From the NCBI GenBank assembly GCA_963761115.1, contig CAVXFS010000004.1:434001-498000 (forward strand): DNA of 64,000 nucleotides. The letters run 5' to 3'. Under the pieces are notes generated by a model that did not search any database, had not been told where the DNA came from, and saw only the letters and a program-made list of their open reading frames with translations. This DNA comes from CAVXFS01 sp963761115 (GTDB lineage Bacteria > Pseudomonadota > Gammaproteobacteria > Burkholderiales > Gallionellaceae). Below, one piece after another: positions 17,920-26,246 of this stretch. The position numbers were made by a program, and so were the translations under genes. Position 1 is the stretch's first letter. Every line of letters starts with the position of its first letter.

Positions 17920-19626
17920 ATGAAAAAATCCCTGGACCTGGTTTTTCTCTGGCACATGCACCAGCCGGATTACCGCGATTACACCAGCGGCGATTTCCTG
18001 ATGCCGTGGGTATATCTGCATGCCATCAAGGACTATACCGACATGGCCTATCATCTGGAGAAACATCCGCAGATGAAAGCGGTGGTGAATTTCGTGCCGG
18101 TATTGCTGGATCAACTCGAGGATTACGAGCAGCAGTTCAGCAGCGGGCAGATCCGCGATCCGCTGTTGAGGTTATTGGCGCGTGAGAACATGGATGATCT
18201 GGAGCAGGTGGAACGCGACCTGATTTTGCGCAGTTGCTTCCTCAGCAACCATGCCAAGATGGTTGCACCATATCCTGCTTACAAACGCCTGTCCGATCTG
18301 TTCAAGCTGCTTGAGCCGGAAGGCGAGGCTGCACTCTCCTATCTGTCCGGACAGTATTTCGCCGACTTGCTGGTCTGGTATCACCTGGCATGGTGTGGTG
18401 AAAGCCTGCGGCGCGAGCATGACCTGGTAGTGCGCCTGATGAGCCAGGACGAAGCCTATTCCAATGACGACCGCAAACAGTTGTTCGACCTGCTCGGCAT
18501 GGCAATAAGCGGAATCATCCCGCGCTATCGCAAGTTGGCCCAAAGCGGGCAGATCGAGATCTCTGCCACCCCCCACTATCATCCGCTTGCGCCGCTGCTG
18601 ATCGATTTGAAAAGTGCGCGGGAAAGCATGCCGGATTGCAGTTTGCCACAATCGCAGCGCTACCCTGGGGGGACCGAGCGCGTGCGCTTCCATGTGATTT
18701 CCGCCAAGCAGAGCCATCACGCGCGGTTCGGGGTCGATCCGGTTGGCATGTGGCCGGCTGAAGGCGCGGTCTCCTCCCATTTGCTCGAAGTGCTGGCAGA
18801 GCATGCATGCAAGTGGGCTGCCAGCGGCGAGGCGGTACTGGTCAACAGCCTGCGCAAGCTGAACGCCAATTTGCCGGAGCGTGGGCGTTATCTCTATCGT
18901 CCCTATCGTGTGGGGAAAAAAGCTGGTGGCGCCAGCTGTTTTTTTCGCGATGACCACTTGTCAGACCTGATCGGATTTGAATATTCGCGCTGGCACGGCA
19001 AGGATGCGGCGTTGCATTTCATCGCCCAGCTCGAAGCGATCGCGCAACAGGCGCCGGAAGGTGAGACACCGGTAGTCAGCGTGATACTTGATGGGGAAAA
19101 TGCGTGGGAATATTACCCGTATAACGGCTATCATTTTCTGCATGACCTGTATGCCGAATTGCAGTCGCATCCAATGATAAGGAGCACGACCTACCGGGAT
19201 TATCTGCAACAGGATATTCCCGCCCGCATCGAACAGGGCGAACTGCCTGAACTGGTTGCCGGCAGTTGGGTGTACGGGAATTTTTCGACCTGGATAGGTT
19301 CCCCGGACAAGAATCGCGCCTGGGATCTGTTATGCGTCGCCAAGCAGAGCTACGACCTGGTCATGGCGGGCAAGCGCTTGACTCAGCCGGAAAGAGAAGC
19401 CGCGGAAAAGCAGCTCGCTTCATGCGAGAGCTCAGACTGGTTCTGGTGGTTCGGGGATTACAATCCATCCCATGCCGTGGAGAGTTTCGATCACCTGTAT
19501 CGGCATAACCTGATGCGGCTGTACAAGATGCTGAAATTGCCGGTTCCCCCGATACTCAACATGCCAATCAGCCACGGCGGTGGCAAGGCCGAAATGGGTG
19601 GCGCGATGCGGCGTGCTTCCGAATAG
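17920..19626 (+). CDS. glycoside hydrolase family 57 alpha-amylase/glucanotransferase-like protein
   Basis: 568 residues. GH57 hallmarks: the N-terminal HMHQPDYRD motif, the GMWPAEGAVS segment, a C-terminal acidic motif ILDGENAWEYY and the aromatic motif DWFWWFGDYNPS. These retaining enzymes act on alpha-1,4-glucans, cutting or transferring maltodextrin chains in the cytosol (no signal peptide). ATG 17920 (MKKSLDLVFLWHMHQPD) is the family start; GGA nearby is a weak ribosome site. It sits between glgC and malQ, all reading rightwards, so it belongs to a glycogen/maltodextrin operon. It is the only gene of that operon that reads through cleanly. Exact specificity is not deducible. Confidence 0.88.
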   Translation: MKKSLDLVFLWHMHQPDYRDYTSGDFLMPWVYLHAIKDYTDMAYHLEKHPQMKAVVNFVPVLLDQLEDYEQQFSSGQIRDPLLRLLARENMDDLEQVERDLILRSCFLSNHAKMVAPYPAYKRLSDLFKLLEPEGEAALSYLSGQYFADLLVWYHLAWCGESLRREHDLVVRLMSQDEAYSNDDRKQLFDLLGMAISGIIPRYRKLAQSGQIEISATPHYHPLAPLLIDLKSARESMPDCSLPQSQRYPGGTERVRFHVISAKQSHHARFGVDPVGMWPAEGAVSSHLLEVLAEHACKWAASGEAVLVNSLRKLNANLPERGRYLYRPYRVGKKAGGASCFFRDDHLSDLIGFEYSRWHGKDAALHFIAQLEAIAQQAPEGETPVVSVILDGENAWEYYPYNGYHFLHDLYAELQSHPMIRSTTYRDYLQQDIPARIEQGELPELVAGSWVYGNFSTWIGSPDKNRAWDLLCVAKQSYDLVMAGKRLTQPEREAAEKQLASCESSDWFWWFGDYNPSHAVESFDHLYRHNLMRLYKMLKLPVPPILNMPISHGGGKAEMGGAMRRASE

Positions 19627-19632
19627 TCGCGG

Positions 19633-21122
19633 ATGCTGACAGAACGAGCCAGCGGCATTCTGCTGCATCCGACCTCACTGCCCGGCGCATATGGTGCCGG
19701 CGATTTTGGTGAGCAGGCATACAAGTTTGTAGATTGGCTGGCCAGTGCAGGTCAGTCCTATTGGCAGGTGCTGCCGCTGGGAGAGATCGGTCCTGGTAAC
19801 TCCCCCTACATGAGCAGATCTGCTTTCGCAGGTAACATCCTGCTGATCGATCTGGATGAACTGGCCAGTCATGGCTGGCTTGGCCACGAGGATCTACAGC
19901 CCGACCCGGCATTCCACCCTGACCGGGTCAATTACACGGCCACGCACGCGTTCCGCGTGGAACGCTTGCGCCGGGCCGCCAGGCGTTTCTTCGCGAGTCC
20001 ATACTGCGACCTGCACCGGGCATATACCGGGTTCTGCGTGGAAGAAAGTGAATGGCTGGATGATTTTGCTTTATTCATGACGATTTCGGAACGTGAACAA
20101 TGGCGCGAGCTGGAATTACTGGCCCTGGGAACTGGTGCACCGGAAACCGCTGGCGCTACGCCGCATGGAACAGGAATCACGCCGGTGAAATAGCCTTCTG
20201 GAAATTCTGCCAATGGTGCTTTGCGCGACAATGGTCAAGCCTGAGGCAATATGCCAGGGAGCGTGGCATCCACATCATCGGCGATGTACCGATATTCGTT
20301 GCCTATCAAAGTGCCGATGTGTGGTCGCACCAGAATCTCTTCGAACTGGACGAAGAGGGACGTCCAACCGTCGTGGCCGGCGTGCCGCCGGATTATTTCA
20401 GCGATACTGGCCAGCTTTGGAGGAATCCGCTCTATCCCTGGCATATCCACGAACAGACAGGCTATGCATGGTGGATAGCGCGCTTGCGGCAAGCATTCAA
20501 ACAGGCTGACCTGGTGCGCATAGACCATTTTCGGGGCTTTGCCGCCTATTGGGAAATTCCGGCCGATGCGCCCAACGCGATCAACGGAAAATGGATGCCG
20601 GGTCCCGGTGAAAAACTGTTTCATGCGTTCGAGCAGGCGTTCCCGCACTTGCCCATCATTGCCGAAGATCTCGGATTGATCACGCCTGATGTACTGGCGC
20701 TGCGCGACCAATTCAAACTGCCGGGCATGCGTGTCCTGCAGTTTGCGTTCGGCGACGACGACAGCAACGCTTTTCTGCCGCACCACTATATCGCCAACAC
20801 CGTCGCCTACACGGGAACTCACGACAACGACACCACCCTTGGCTGGTGGCAAACCGCTCCCGATCACGTAAAAAACTTTGTCAAGGATTACCTTGGCAGC
20901 GACGGCGATGAGATTCAATGGGACATGATGCGTGCGCTTTCCGGATCGCTGGCAAACCTGGTCGTCTTTCCGATGCAGGACGTGCTCGGCCTGTCCAGTG
21001 AACACCGCATGAACTATCCAGGTAAAGCAGATGGGAACTGGGAATGGCGTTTTTCATGGGAGCAGTTGCAGCCTGAGCAGACGCAAGCGCTGGCGAAAAT
21101 GTCTGCCGAATTTGGCCGTTGA
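19633..21122 (+). pseudogene. malQ: 4-alpha-glucanotransferase (amylomaltase), interrupted by two single-base insertions
   Basis: MalQ disproportionates maltodextrins. The N-terminal part (ASGILLHPTSLPGAYGAGD, WQVLPLGEIGPGNSPYMS) is in one frame and the C-terminal part (GIHIIGDVPIFVAYQSADVW, ADLVRIDHFRGFAAYWEIP, IIAEDLGLITPDV, AYTGTHDNDTTLGWW) in another. Between them about 26 codons read in the third frame. Extra bases at about 20107 and 20186 explain both shifts; without them the gene gives about 495 residues, the normal length. The catalytic Asp (VRIDHFRG) and Glu (AEDLG) are retained. It starts 6 bp after the GH57 stop, so it is co-transcribed. Confidence 0.87.
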
Positions 21123-21236
21123 AAGTTGTGTCGACCAGACCGGATATATTTCGCAATCCAGGCAAGTGCGACTTTCGATTTAACCATCAGTATTTCAGTG
21201 CATGACTTTGATAAACCAGCGGCAATGTCATCTCTG

Positions 21237-21242
21237 TATAAT
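21237..21242 (+). promoter_or_regulatory. putative -10 box of tRNA-Leu
   Basis: TATAAT ends 18 bases before the mature tRNA 5' end. No good -35 box at standard spacing (a TTGATA at 21208 is too far upstream). Confidence 0.4.
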
Positions 21243-21260
21243 GCCGGACTGCCCCATTCA

Positions 21261-21352
21261 GCCCGGGTGGTGAAATTGGTAGACACAACGGACTTAAAAT
21301 CCGTCGCTTGGGTAAAACCAGCGTGCCGGTTCGATTCCGGCTCCGGGCACCA
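21261..21352 (+). tRNA. tRNA-Leu (anticodon UAA)
   Basis: 92 bases including encoded CCA. Acceptor arms GCCCGGG / CTCCGGGC pair; the D arm (GGTGAAATTGGTAGACAC), the anticodon arm CGGACTTAAAATCCG with anticodon TAA, a long variable arm (class II) and the T arm with GGTTCGATTCC are all present. Its 3' 61 bases are the left copy of a direct repeat repeated at 26083, so the gene is the integration site of the element to its right and remains complete. Confidence 0.96.
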
Positions 21353-21353
21353 T
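21292..21353 (+). repeat. attL: left 62-bp direct repeat
   Basis: Identical to 26083-26144. It starts at ACTTAAAATCCG in the tRNA anticodon region and ends CACCAT. It supplies the 3' part of the functional tRNA-Leu. Confidence 0.92.
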
Positions 21354-22413
21354 TATAAAGGTTTCAACACATCATCACAACAACTCATCATTGTTGTTTT
21401 TTTGCACCGTAGCAAATCGTACCCTACCCCGACAGATTCCAATCTTGCAGCCGCTTGAGCTAAATGGTCTGGAGCAACATGAGCATAGCGTTCAACATAG
21501 CTGCTGTTTTCCACCCGCCCATTCGTTGAAGTTCATGAGTAGGTGTTCCCAATTGGCGCAGCTAGGTCGCCCATGTATGACGCAAATCATGCCAGCGCAA
21601 GTCTTCTATACCTGCGCGAACTAGTGCGCGTTTCCATGTCAGATTAACTACCTCAGAAATCGGTTTGCCATTTAGCGTAAAAACTCGCGTTGGATGCTTG
21701 CCGATTTGCCGATTCAGCACGTCCATTGCGCAGGCATTCAAACTGACTGAGATCGGTTTGCGGTTGCTTAGAATTCTCCGACCTAACCAAGCATGGCAGC
21801 GTGCCAAATCAACACATGACCATTCCAATTGCAGGACATTCGATTGACGCAAGCCCGTATGCAGCGTGAAAAGTGCCATATCACGCAAATGCACTGGCAA
21901 CTCGGCAAGCAGCCGGTTTGCCTGTTCTGGCGATAGCGAACGTTCGCGGCCTTCAGGTTCTTTAAAGAGCTTAACTTTTGGCACTTTCTCTATCCATTCC
22001 CATTCATCACGTGCGCGAATAAGAACAGATCGTAAAACTGCCAAATATCGGTTGGTGGTGGATTTACTCGCTTCTTTGAGCTTTTCCGCTTTTATCTGGC
22101 TGATGATGTCCAACGAAATCTCATCGAGCATCAATTCGCCCAGATACCGATGCAGCTATTTCAGCTTTTGAACGTCTTCTTTGTGTGTTGACTTGTCGGA
22201 CGTTTCTTCAATCCACCATGACAACGCCTGTTGCCAAGAATAGCGCGGCTTGACGCTGAGCCTTTCCTGTTTACACAACGAAGCCTTAAGCCTGTCGTGG
22301 TATTCTGGGCTTTTACTTGTCGGCAGTCTCAGTGCTTCTCTGTAGGATTTTTCCACGGTGGTTACAACTTGTATACACGAAGCGGAAGAATCTTTGCGTC
22401 TGTAGAGCGACAT
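21353..22413 (-). pseudogene. tyrosine integrase remnant of the tRNA-Leu element
   Basis: Reads like a phage-type site-specific recombinase: YHDRLKASL and SWQQALSWWIEETS near the N-terminus, LHTGLRQSNVLQLEW with the first catalytic Arg, HDLRHTWAT (His-x-x-Arg) and GGWKTAAM leading to RYAHV with the catalytic Tyr. It cannot be made intact: an in-frame TAG at 22156-22158 sits where relatives have Trp (KLK-stop-LHRYLG), a second TAG follows HTWAT near 21592 where a Trp is again expected, and one base is lost near 21495 before ERYAHV. Residues about 15-33 also fit the family better in another frame (QRSTETADK). The gene ends at attL, the standard position for an element's own integrase. Confidence 0.85.
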
Positions 22414-22539
22414 AATTCAACTCCTTATGTTCGCTCTGCATCACCGCGAGGAGTATTGTGCGCGCAGACAAGCCACAAGGTCAATTTCAATAAATCTCCA
22501 CTCCTGCGAAGCTTTGAAGCCGGTATCTCTCGCGTTTAG

Positions 22540-23767
22540 CTATGCGCTGTAAAGTGGCAGGGTGCAGATCAGATATAATGCTGCTTCTTCAAGTGTCAGC
22601 GTCTTCATGATTGTCTTTTTAGAGTTCTTCGGCAAATACTCTACATAGCCTTTTAGGCGCGCTGGAACTCTATCCCGTTTTAGTTGGTTTATAACTGCAT
22701 CTGAATTCTCTGAATTATTCTCCAGCATCACATTAACAAGTTTCCCCACTATCAGACGGGCATGTCCTACGGAACGATCATAAGAAATAGTCACGTTTTG
22801 GTAAGCGTCCGGTTTTTATTTCCCTCGACGGATAAAAAATTCAAGCAGGGAAACGATCCGGCCAGATAATTTCTCGGCTTGATGAGGCATTCTCAAGGAA
22901 TAATCCGATTTTTCCCCTTCAACTCAAGTTCAACGCTGACCCAAGAACTGACAGGATTGCCCAAATGCTTACCCTTTTCATAGATTCGTAGCATCTTGCC
23001 GTTCTCGCGTTTTCCAATGTACAGCGTGCGCCCCATGGGGCTACCTTCTGTAAACCAGTCGCCAGCAGTCGTGTGGCATGGTTGTCGTCCGCCACTATTG
23101 AAGAATCCTTGCTTATACCAATCAACCATTTTTTCCATGTTAAAGGTTTCGCCCCCATGGTCATCATGCGCAAAATCAATCCGGGTAATTCTCGCTTGAA
23201 GGGAGTTGCCCCATTCGGCAAATGCTTGCCAGTTAAGCACAAGGGCGCAGGCATGCGCATTCAACTCAATATGTACAGTGCCGCGTTGTTTTTTCCCGCT
23301 CGATGCAAGCAAACCGAGCGAAACATCTTGACCATTGGATAAATCATAACGTCTATCGTAGCTATTCCATCCCTTGCCTTTGCATACCGCTGGAATAGAA
23401 GGCAATTTAAATAATGCTGCCAATCGCTAGAGAATGGGAGGTATAGGGTCGCCTCAGAATTTGAAGGGGAAATGGTAAATGCCAGCCAGTCAATATGTGA
23501 AACTTCAGGAAGCGCAGAATCAAGAGGAATAGGGGTTAAGACGATCTTAGTTCGCTTGCCATGGGTCGTCATTCTTGCGCGTTCGGTTCCGTCAACAGTC
23601 CAAACTTCAATGCCGAATTCTAGGTCGGGTGAGATTTGACTTTCGCTTTTTGTTTCCCTCGTATTACTAAACGAGGGAAAGGATTCTGCGCCGTCCGCGC
23701 GCGCCGAAGCCGCCTGCCCCGACGGCGCAGAATCCTTTTCTTCTTGTTTGTCGTTCTCCATGGCCAT
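22540..23767 (-). pseudogene. replication initiation protein (PF02486/RstA-like), broken
   Basis: Three pieces of one initiator. First: residues up to IDWLAFTISPS and LPFSSDWQHYLN. Second, in the -1 frame: KGKGWNSYDRRYDL, QRGTVHIELNAHAC, RITRIDFAHDDHGGETFN and VELELKGKNRIIP, then TGA at 22893-22895 where relatives have Trp; reading continues as ECLIKPRNYLAGSFP. Third, another frame from about 22794: KLVNVMLENNSENSDAVINQ, the usual C-terminal region. So there is one frameshift near 23405, one nonsense codon and one frameshift near 22796. These initiators nick DNA for rolling-circle replication in filamentous phages and small plasmids. ATG 23767 lies 6 bp after the RHH gene stop, so it was in that operon. 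Confidence 0.78.
23362..23411 (-). other. slippery heptamer plus stem-loop inside the initiator gene (possible -1 frameshift signal)
   Basis: On the minus strand T TTA AAT (23411 to 23405) is in the zero frame, followed by a 6-base spacer and an 8-bp stem CTATTCCA / TGGAATAG (23398-23391 and 23369-23362) with a 21-base loop. A -1 slip here joins the first two initiator pieces exactly. Because the gene carries other lesions this may be coincidence. Confidence 0.3.
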
Positions 23768-23772
23768 GTTGC

Positions 23773-24156
23773 CTAGCCAACACGCTTGTATGACAAATCG
23801 AATAAGAAAGGAGGTTTCTTATTTCCAAGCTCTGATTCAAGTTTGCGGTAATGCGTGTTTGCATTTTCACGATAGTCGGCATTTACTCCGGCAGGCGCAT
23901 AGGCCATGGTATTGTTTTCATCAATCTCAACAGGTTCGTCGGAATAGGCTAATGGAGGTAACGATTCCTCGAAAGCCTCTAATCCGACCTTAAGTAAATC
24001 TGTCATGATTTCTGTTCGTGTCTTAGTCGGGAACAAGTCGTTAATGGCGTTGACTCTCGCCATAACATGAACCGGCAGACGCATTGAGACTGGACGCTGC
24101 ACGAAGCGGCGATCATGATTGGAACGCCATAGCGCGTATAGTTTTTTATCAGCCAT
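23773..24156 (-). CDS. RHH-like DNA-binding regulator of the integrated element
   Basis: 127 residues with no catalytic signature. Residues about 20-60 (VSMRLPVHVMARVNAINDLF, then RTEIMTDLLKVGLEAFEES) follow the strand-helix-helix pattern of ribbon-helix-helix/CopG-type proteins; the rest is acidic linker plus basic end. ATG 24156 has a strong GGAGG ribosome site 4 bases upstream. The gene begins the minus-strand operon that continues into the replication initiator, and its promoter holds a 19-bp perfect palindrome just after the -10 box. Copy-number or integration control by autorepression is the simplest reading. It is the only intact gene of the replication/integration side. Confidence 0.65.
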   Translation of the reverse strand: MADKKLYALWRSNHDRRFVQRPVSMRLPVHVMARVNAINDLFPTKTRTEIMTDLLKVGLEAFEESLPPLAYSDEPVEIDENNTMAYAPAGVNADYRENANTHYRKLESELGNKKPPFLFDLSYKRVG

Positions 24157-24169
24157 ATTACCTCCGTAA

Positions 24170-24216
24170 ACAAATGTAGTACATTTGTACTCTATCATTT
24201 CTGGAGCCGATGTCAA
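24170..24216 (-). promoter_or_regulatory. promoter with palindromic operator for the RHH-like/initiator operon
   Basis: Minus strand: -35 TTGACA (24216-24211), 16-base spacer, -10 TAGAGT (24194-24189), then ACAAATGTA-C-TACATTTGT, a 19-bp perfect palindrome at 24188-24170 covering the expected transcription start. The ribosome site and ATG follow 14 bp later. A repressor on the palindrome would block initiation. Confidence 0.6.
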
Positions 24217-24383
24217 GTCATCAATATAGACCATATAGTTCTAAAGAAATATTCAGATTATTTCTCTATTGTTAAAAAGAACTTTTTGCTGTTAGATTGT
24301 TGGTTATGTATCCGTAGCCCCCGTGATACTTGAACAGGGCAAACTGACATTTAGCCATACCAAGGTTTTCAAAGGCGACCAAA

Positions 24384-25142
24384 GTGAAAAAAGGTGAAAC
24401 AGGGAAATGCCCTCACTGCAACGTGTCCGTGAGATTCGAACCCACAATTATCAAACGGTTGGGAGGTGGTGTTATTGGTACGATTGACCCTATATGTTTC
24501 GAAACTCCATCCAGAAACTCCCTTTGGCTGACAACTTCTGCTTGCTCTGCATGTGGGAAGCCACTTCTTTATTTGGATTCCGAATCAAATGAATTAAATC
24601 AAGTGATGGCTAAGAACGTGCTCCTTTGGCCAGACTCAGGAAATCGTCCTGTACCACAAGAAGTTACTTACAGCGGCACCAGGACTTGCTACTGACTTCT
24701 CTTGAAGCGGCTACGGTCATCGCAAAGAGCAAAAAAGCGTCGGCTGCTCTATCAAGGCGTTGCTTACAATTCATTCTGACAAGTAAGGGAGGAGCAACTA
24801 AGCGTGATCTTGCAGACCAGATTGACGAAGTTCTCCCTAAACTTCCGTCCAGAACTAGCACATAATGTTGATGCAATTCGTCACGTTGGTAACTTCGCGG
24901 CACATCCTATGAAGTCCACAACATCTGGTTCAATTGTCGATGTTGAGGATGGAGAGGCCGAGTGGCTTCTAGATGTGCTTGAAGAACTTTTCGACTATTA
25001 CTATGTTGCACCTGTTAAGGCGGCGGCGCGGCGAACTGCGCTTAATGCCAAATTAGCTGCAATGGGCAAACCGCAACTAAAAACTGCGCCCAGTGTAAAA
25101 ATAAAGGGGGCAGATTTATTTTGCGCGTTGCTCGGTTGGTAA
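24384..25142 (+). pseudogene. DUF4145-type protein, frameshifted
   Basis: The N-terminus (GTG 24384, ribosome site AAAGG) has zinc-ribbon-like cysteine pairs: KCPHC and, later, CSACGKPLL. The DUF4145 body follows in shifted frames: KKASAALSRRCLQFIL and TKRDLADQIDEVLPKLP, then AIRHVGNFAAHP and DVEDGEAEWLLDVLEELFDY. Frame changes fall near 24670-24700 and near 24848; the reading returns to the first frame and ends at 25142. DUF4145 proteins are common on mobile islands, often with restriction or defence genes; no activity is established. The last 12 codons overlap the left arm of an inverted repeat, so the natural C-terminus may have been replaced. Confidence 0.7.
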
Positions 25143-25156
25143 ATAAATCTGCCCCC
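25106..25156. repeat. 16-bp perfect inverted repeat (REP-like) at the end of the DUF4145 gene
   Basis: GGGGGCAGATTTATTT (25106-25121) and AAATAAATCTGCCCCC (25141-25156) around a 19-base loop containing a stop codon. It could act as a terminator for the DUF4145 gene, though no T-run follows. The AGATTTATTT / AAATAAATCT core resembles dispersed REP sequences of other proteobacteria (recollection, unchecked). Confidence 0.65.
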
Positions 25157-25182
25157 CATTTTCAACAACTTCAGGAAACGAT

Positions 25183-25521
25183 ATGTCATCTAAGTTTACA
25201 GTCAATTATCTTGGGCAGAATTTGCCGAATAATGAAGTTATTCTTTCAGGAACGGGATTTGGCTATATTGGCCATTCACCTTTAGTATTTGAGGTCAAAG
25301 TTGAAGGTTTGGATAGCCCGCTAACCATTTCGTTTGATGTAAAGATAGATAAAACCAAATCGGAGTTGTTGTTTGAAAGCGGGAAAATACAAGATAACAA
25401 ATTATCACTCACATTTTACAATCCATCTGAAGTTGGCACTTCTGGACTAAGTGCGCCTCTAGGGTTGTTAATGTTGGAAAAAGACATACTTGGCTTAAGA
25501 TATTTCAGATTGACAGATTAG
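25183..25521 (+). CDS. hypothetical small beta-rich protein (possibly DUF6864-like)
   Basis: 112 residues, no signal peptide, no cysteines. It is predicted mostly beta (SPLVFEVKVEGLDSPLTISF, then NKLSLTFYNPSEVGTSGLSA). The LTFYN...GLSAPLGL pattern recalls DUF6864-type small proteins, but I would not assign it. ATG 25183 follows the inverted repeat by 27 bp. It lies inside the tRNA-Leu element and its codons are AT-rich like the rest of it, so it is probable cargo. The frame is intact. Confidence 0.55.
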   Translation: MSSKFTVNYLGQNLPNNEVILSGTGFGYIGHSPLVFEVKVEGLDSPLTISFDVKIDKTKSELLFESGKIQDNKLSLTFYNPSEVGTSGLSAPLGLLMLEKDILGLRYFRLTD

Positions 25522-25597
25522 CTAATACACATTGCTATCGCATTTCGTATGAGTTCTACCATGGAACCATTGATACCCCTGTCTCAGGAGACAAGCC

Positions 25598-25924
25598 ATG
25601 AAAGATTGGGATACCTTCGCACGAACTTGCAATGAGTCCGCAACAACGACCGGAACCAAACCAAGCACATTTGATTATCTGTTGATAAAAGCAACAGATA
25701 ACGCATTAGCAGTGTCAGTTTTTATTTTAATTATATTTTTTTCAGCAATTGGACTATTTTTTATTAACGAAGCGGAACATGAGAAATCAAATTTTGCTCT
25801 TCATGCCGCAGAGTTATGCATAGGAATTTTTTTCTTGGCCTTCTCAAACCGAATAAGCGATAAGAGGAATAACCATCTGCCAGTGCCCAGATTCGTCCGA
25901 ACCGGCGAGCCAATTACAACTTAA
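25598..25924 (+). CDS. hypothetical membrane protein with two helices
   Basis: 108 residues. A 35-residue soluble start is followed by a membrane helix (ALAVSVFILIIFFSAIGLFF), a short loop, a second helix (AAELCIGIFFLAFSN) and a basic tail. A CAGGAGA ribosome site lies 7 bases before ATG 25598. It is the last gene before attR in the tRNA-Leu element. No family recognised. Confidence 0.6.
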   Translation: MKDWDTFARTCNESATTTGTKPSTFDYLLIKATDNALAVSVFILIIFFSAIGLFFINEAEHEKSNFALHAAELCIGIFFLAFSNRISDKRNNHLPVPRFVRTGEPITT

Positions 25925-26246
25925 ATCTTGAATTAGTATGATCTACTGAAATCGTAACCATAACGTAGCCATCGTTAAAATACTTTCCAGTATTTCGTTG
26001 ACTCGTTGTAGTTGCCTCAAATCATTGCGGATGATGCAAGGTTTGATTAAATAAATATATCTGTTACATTCGATGCTGTTAAACTTAAAATCCGTCGCTT
26101 GGGTAAAACCAGCGTGCCGGTTCGATTCCGGCTCCGGGCACCATAATCCATCCGGTCAAGTCAGAAAATAACCGATGGAACGTACACATTCACTGACGGA
26201 CTTCGACGCTTTGCTCGTTTCATGAATCAAAGATTAAAGGCATTGA
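25925..26246. other. 322-bp non-coding right boundary of the element
   Basis: AT-rich DNA without a credible ORF. It holds the right att repeat (26083-26144), then about 100 bp of host DNA before oxyR. Nothing else recognised. Confidence 0.6.
26083..26144 (+). repeat. attR: right 62-bp direct repeat (tRNA-Leu 3' fragment)
   Basis: Perfect copy of the tRNA-Leu 3' portion from the anticodon loop to CACCAT. The preceding sequence has no acceptor or D arm, so this is not a second tRNA gene. Confidence 0.92.

Larger units (their letters stand above)
21292..26144. mobile_element. 4.85-kb integrated mini-element in the 3' end of tRNA-Leu(UAA)
   Basis: Bounded by 62-bp perfect direct repeats (attL/attR) that begin in the tRNA anticodon loop and end one base past CCA. 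Contents: a tyrosine integrase (decayed, its 3' end touching attL), an RstA/PF02486-type replication initiator (decayed) and an RHH-like regulator on the minus strand; a decayed DUF4145 gene and two small hypothetical genes on the plus strand. The DNA is visibly more AT-rich than its flanks. Combining a rolling-circle-type initiator with a tRNA-targeting integrase suggests an integrated plasmid or filamentous-phage satellite. No coat, morphogenesis or conjugation genes were seen. Confidence 0.88.

Noticed and set aside
18900..18965. Compensated frameshift in the GH57 gene near the A6 and T7 runs
   Set aside because: Another frame reads SWWRQLFF, but the in-frame version retains the expected FFRD and LSDLIGF motifs, so the gene was kept as intact.
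22540..22794. Independent 84-residue gene starting at GTG 22794
   Set aside because: Its sequence continues the C-terminal region of the PF02486-type initiator and it has no ribosome site; treated as part of that pseudogene.
26083..26144. Second tRNA-Leu gene
   Set aside because: Only the 3' 62 bases match; acceptor 5' strand and D arm are absent. It is the attR repeat.
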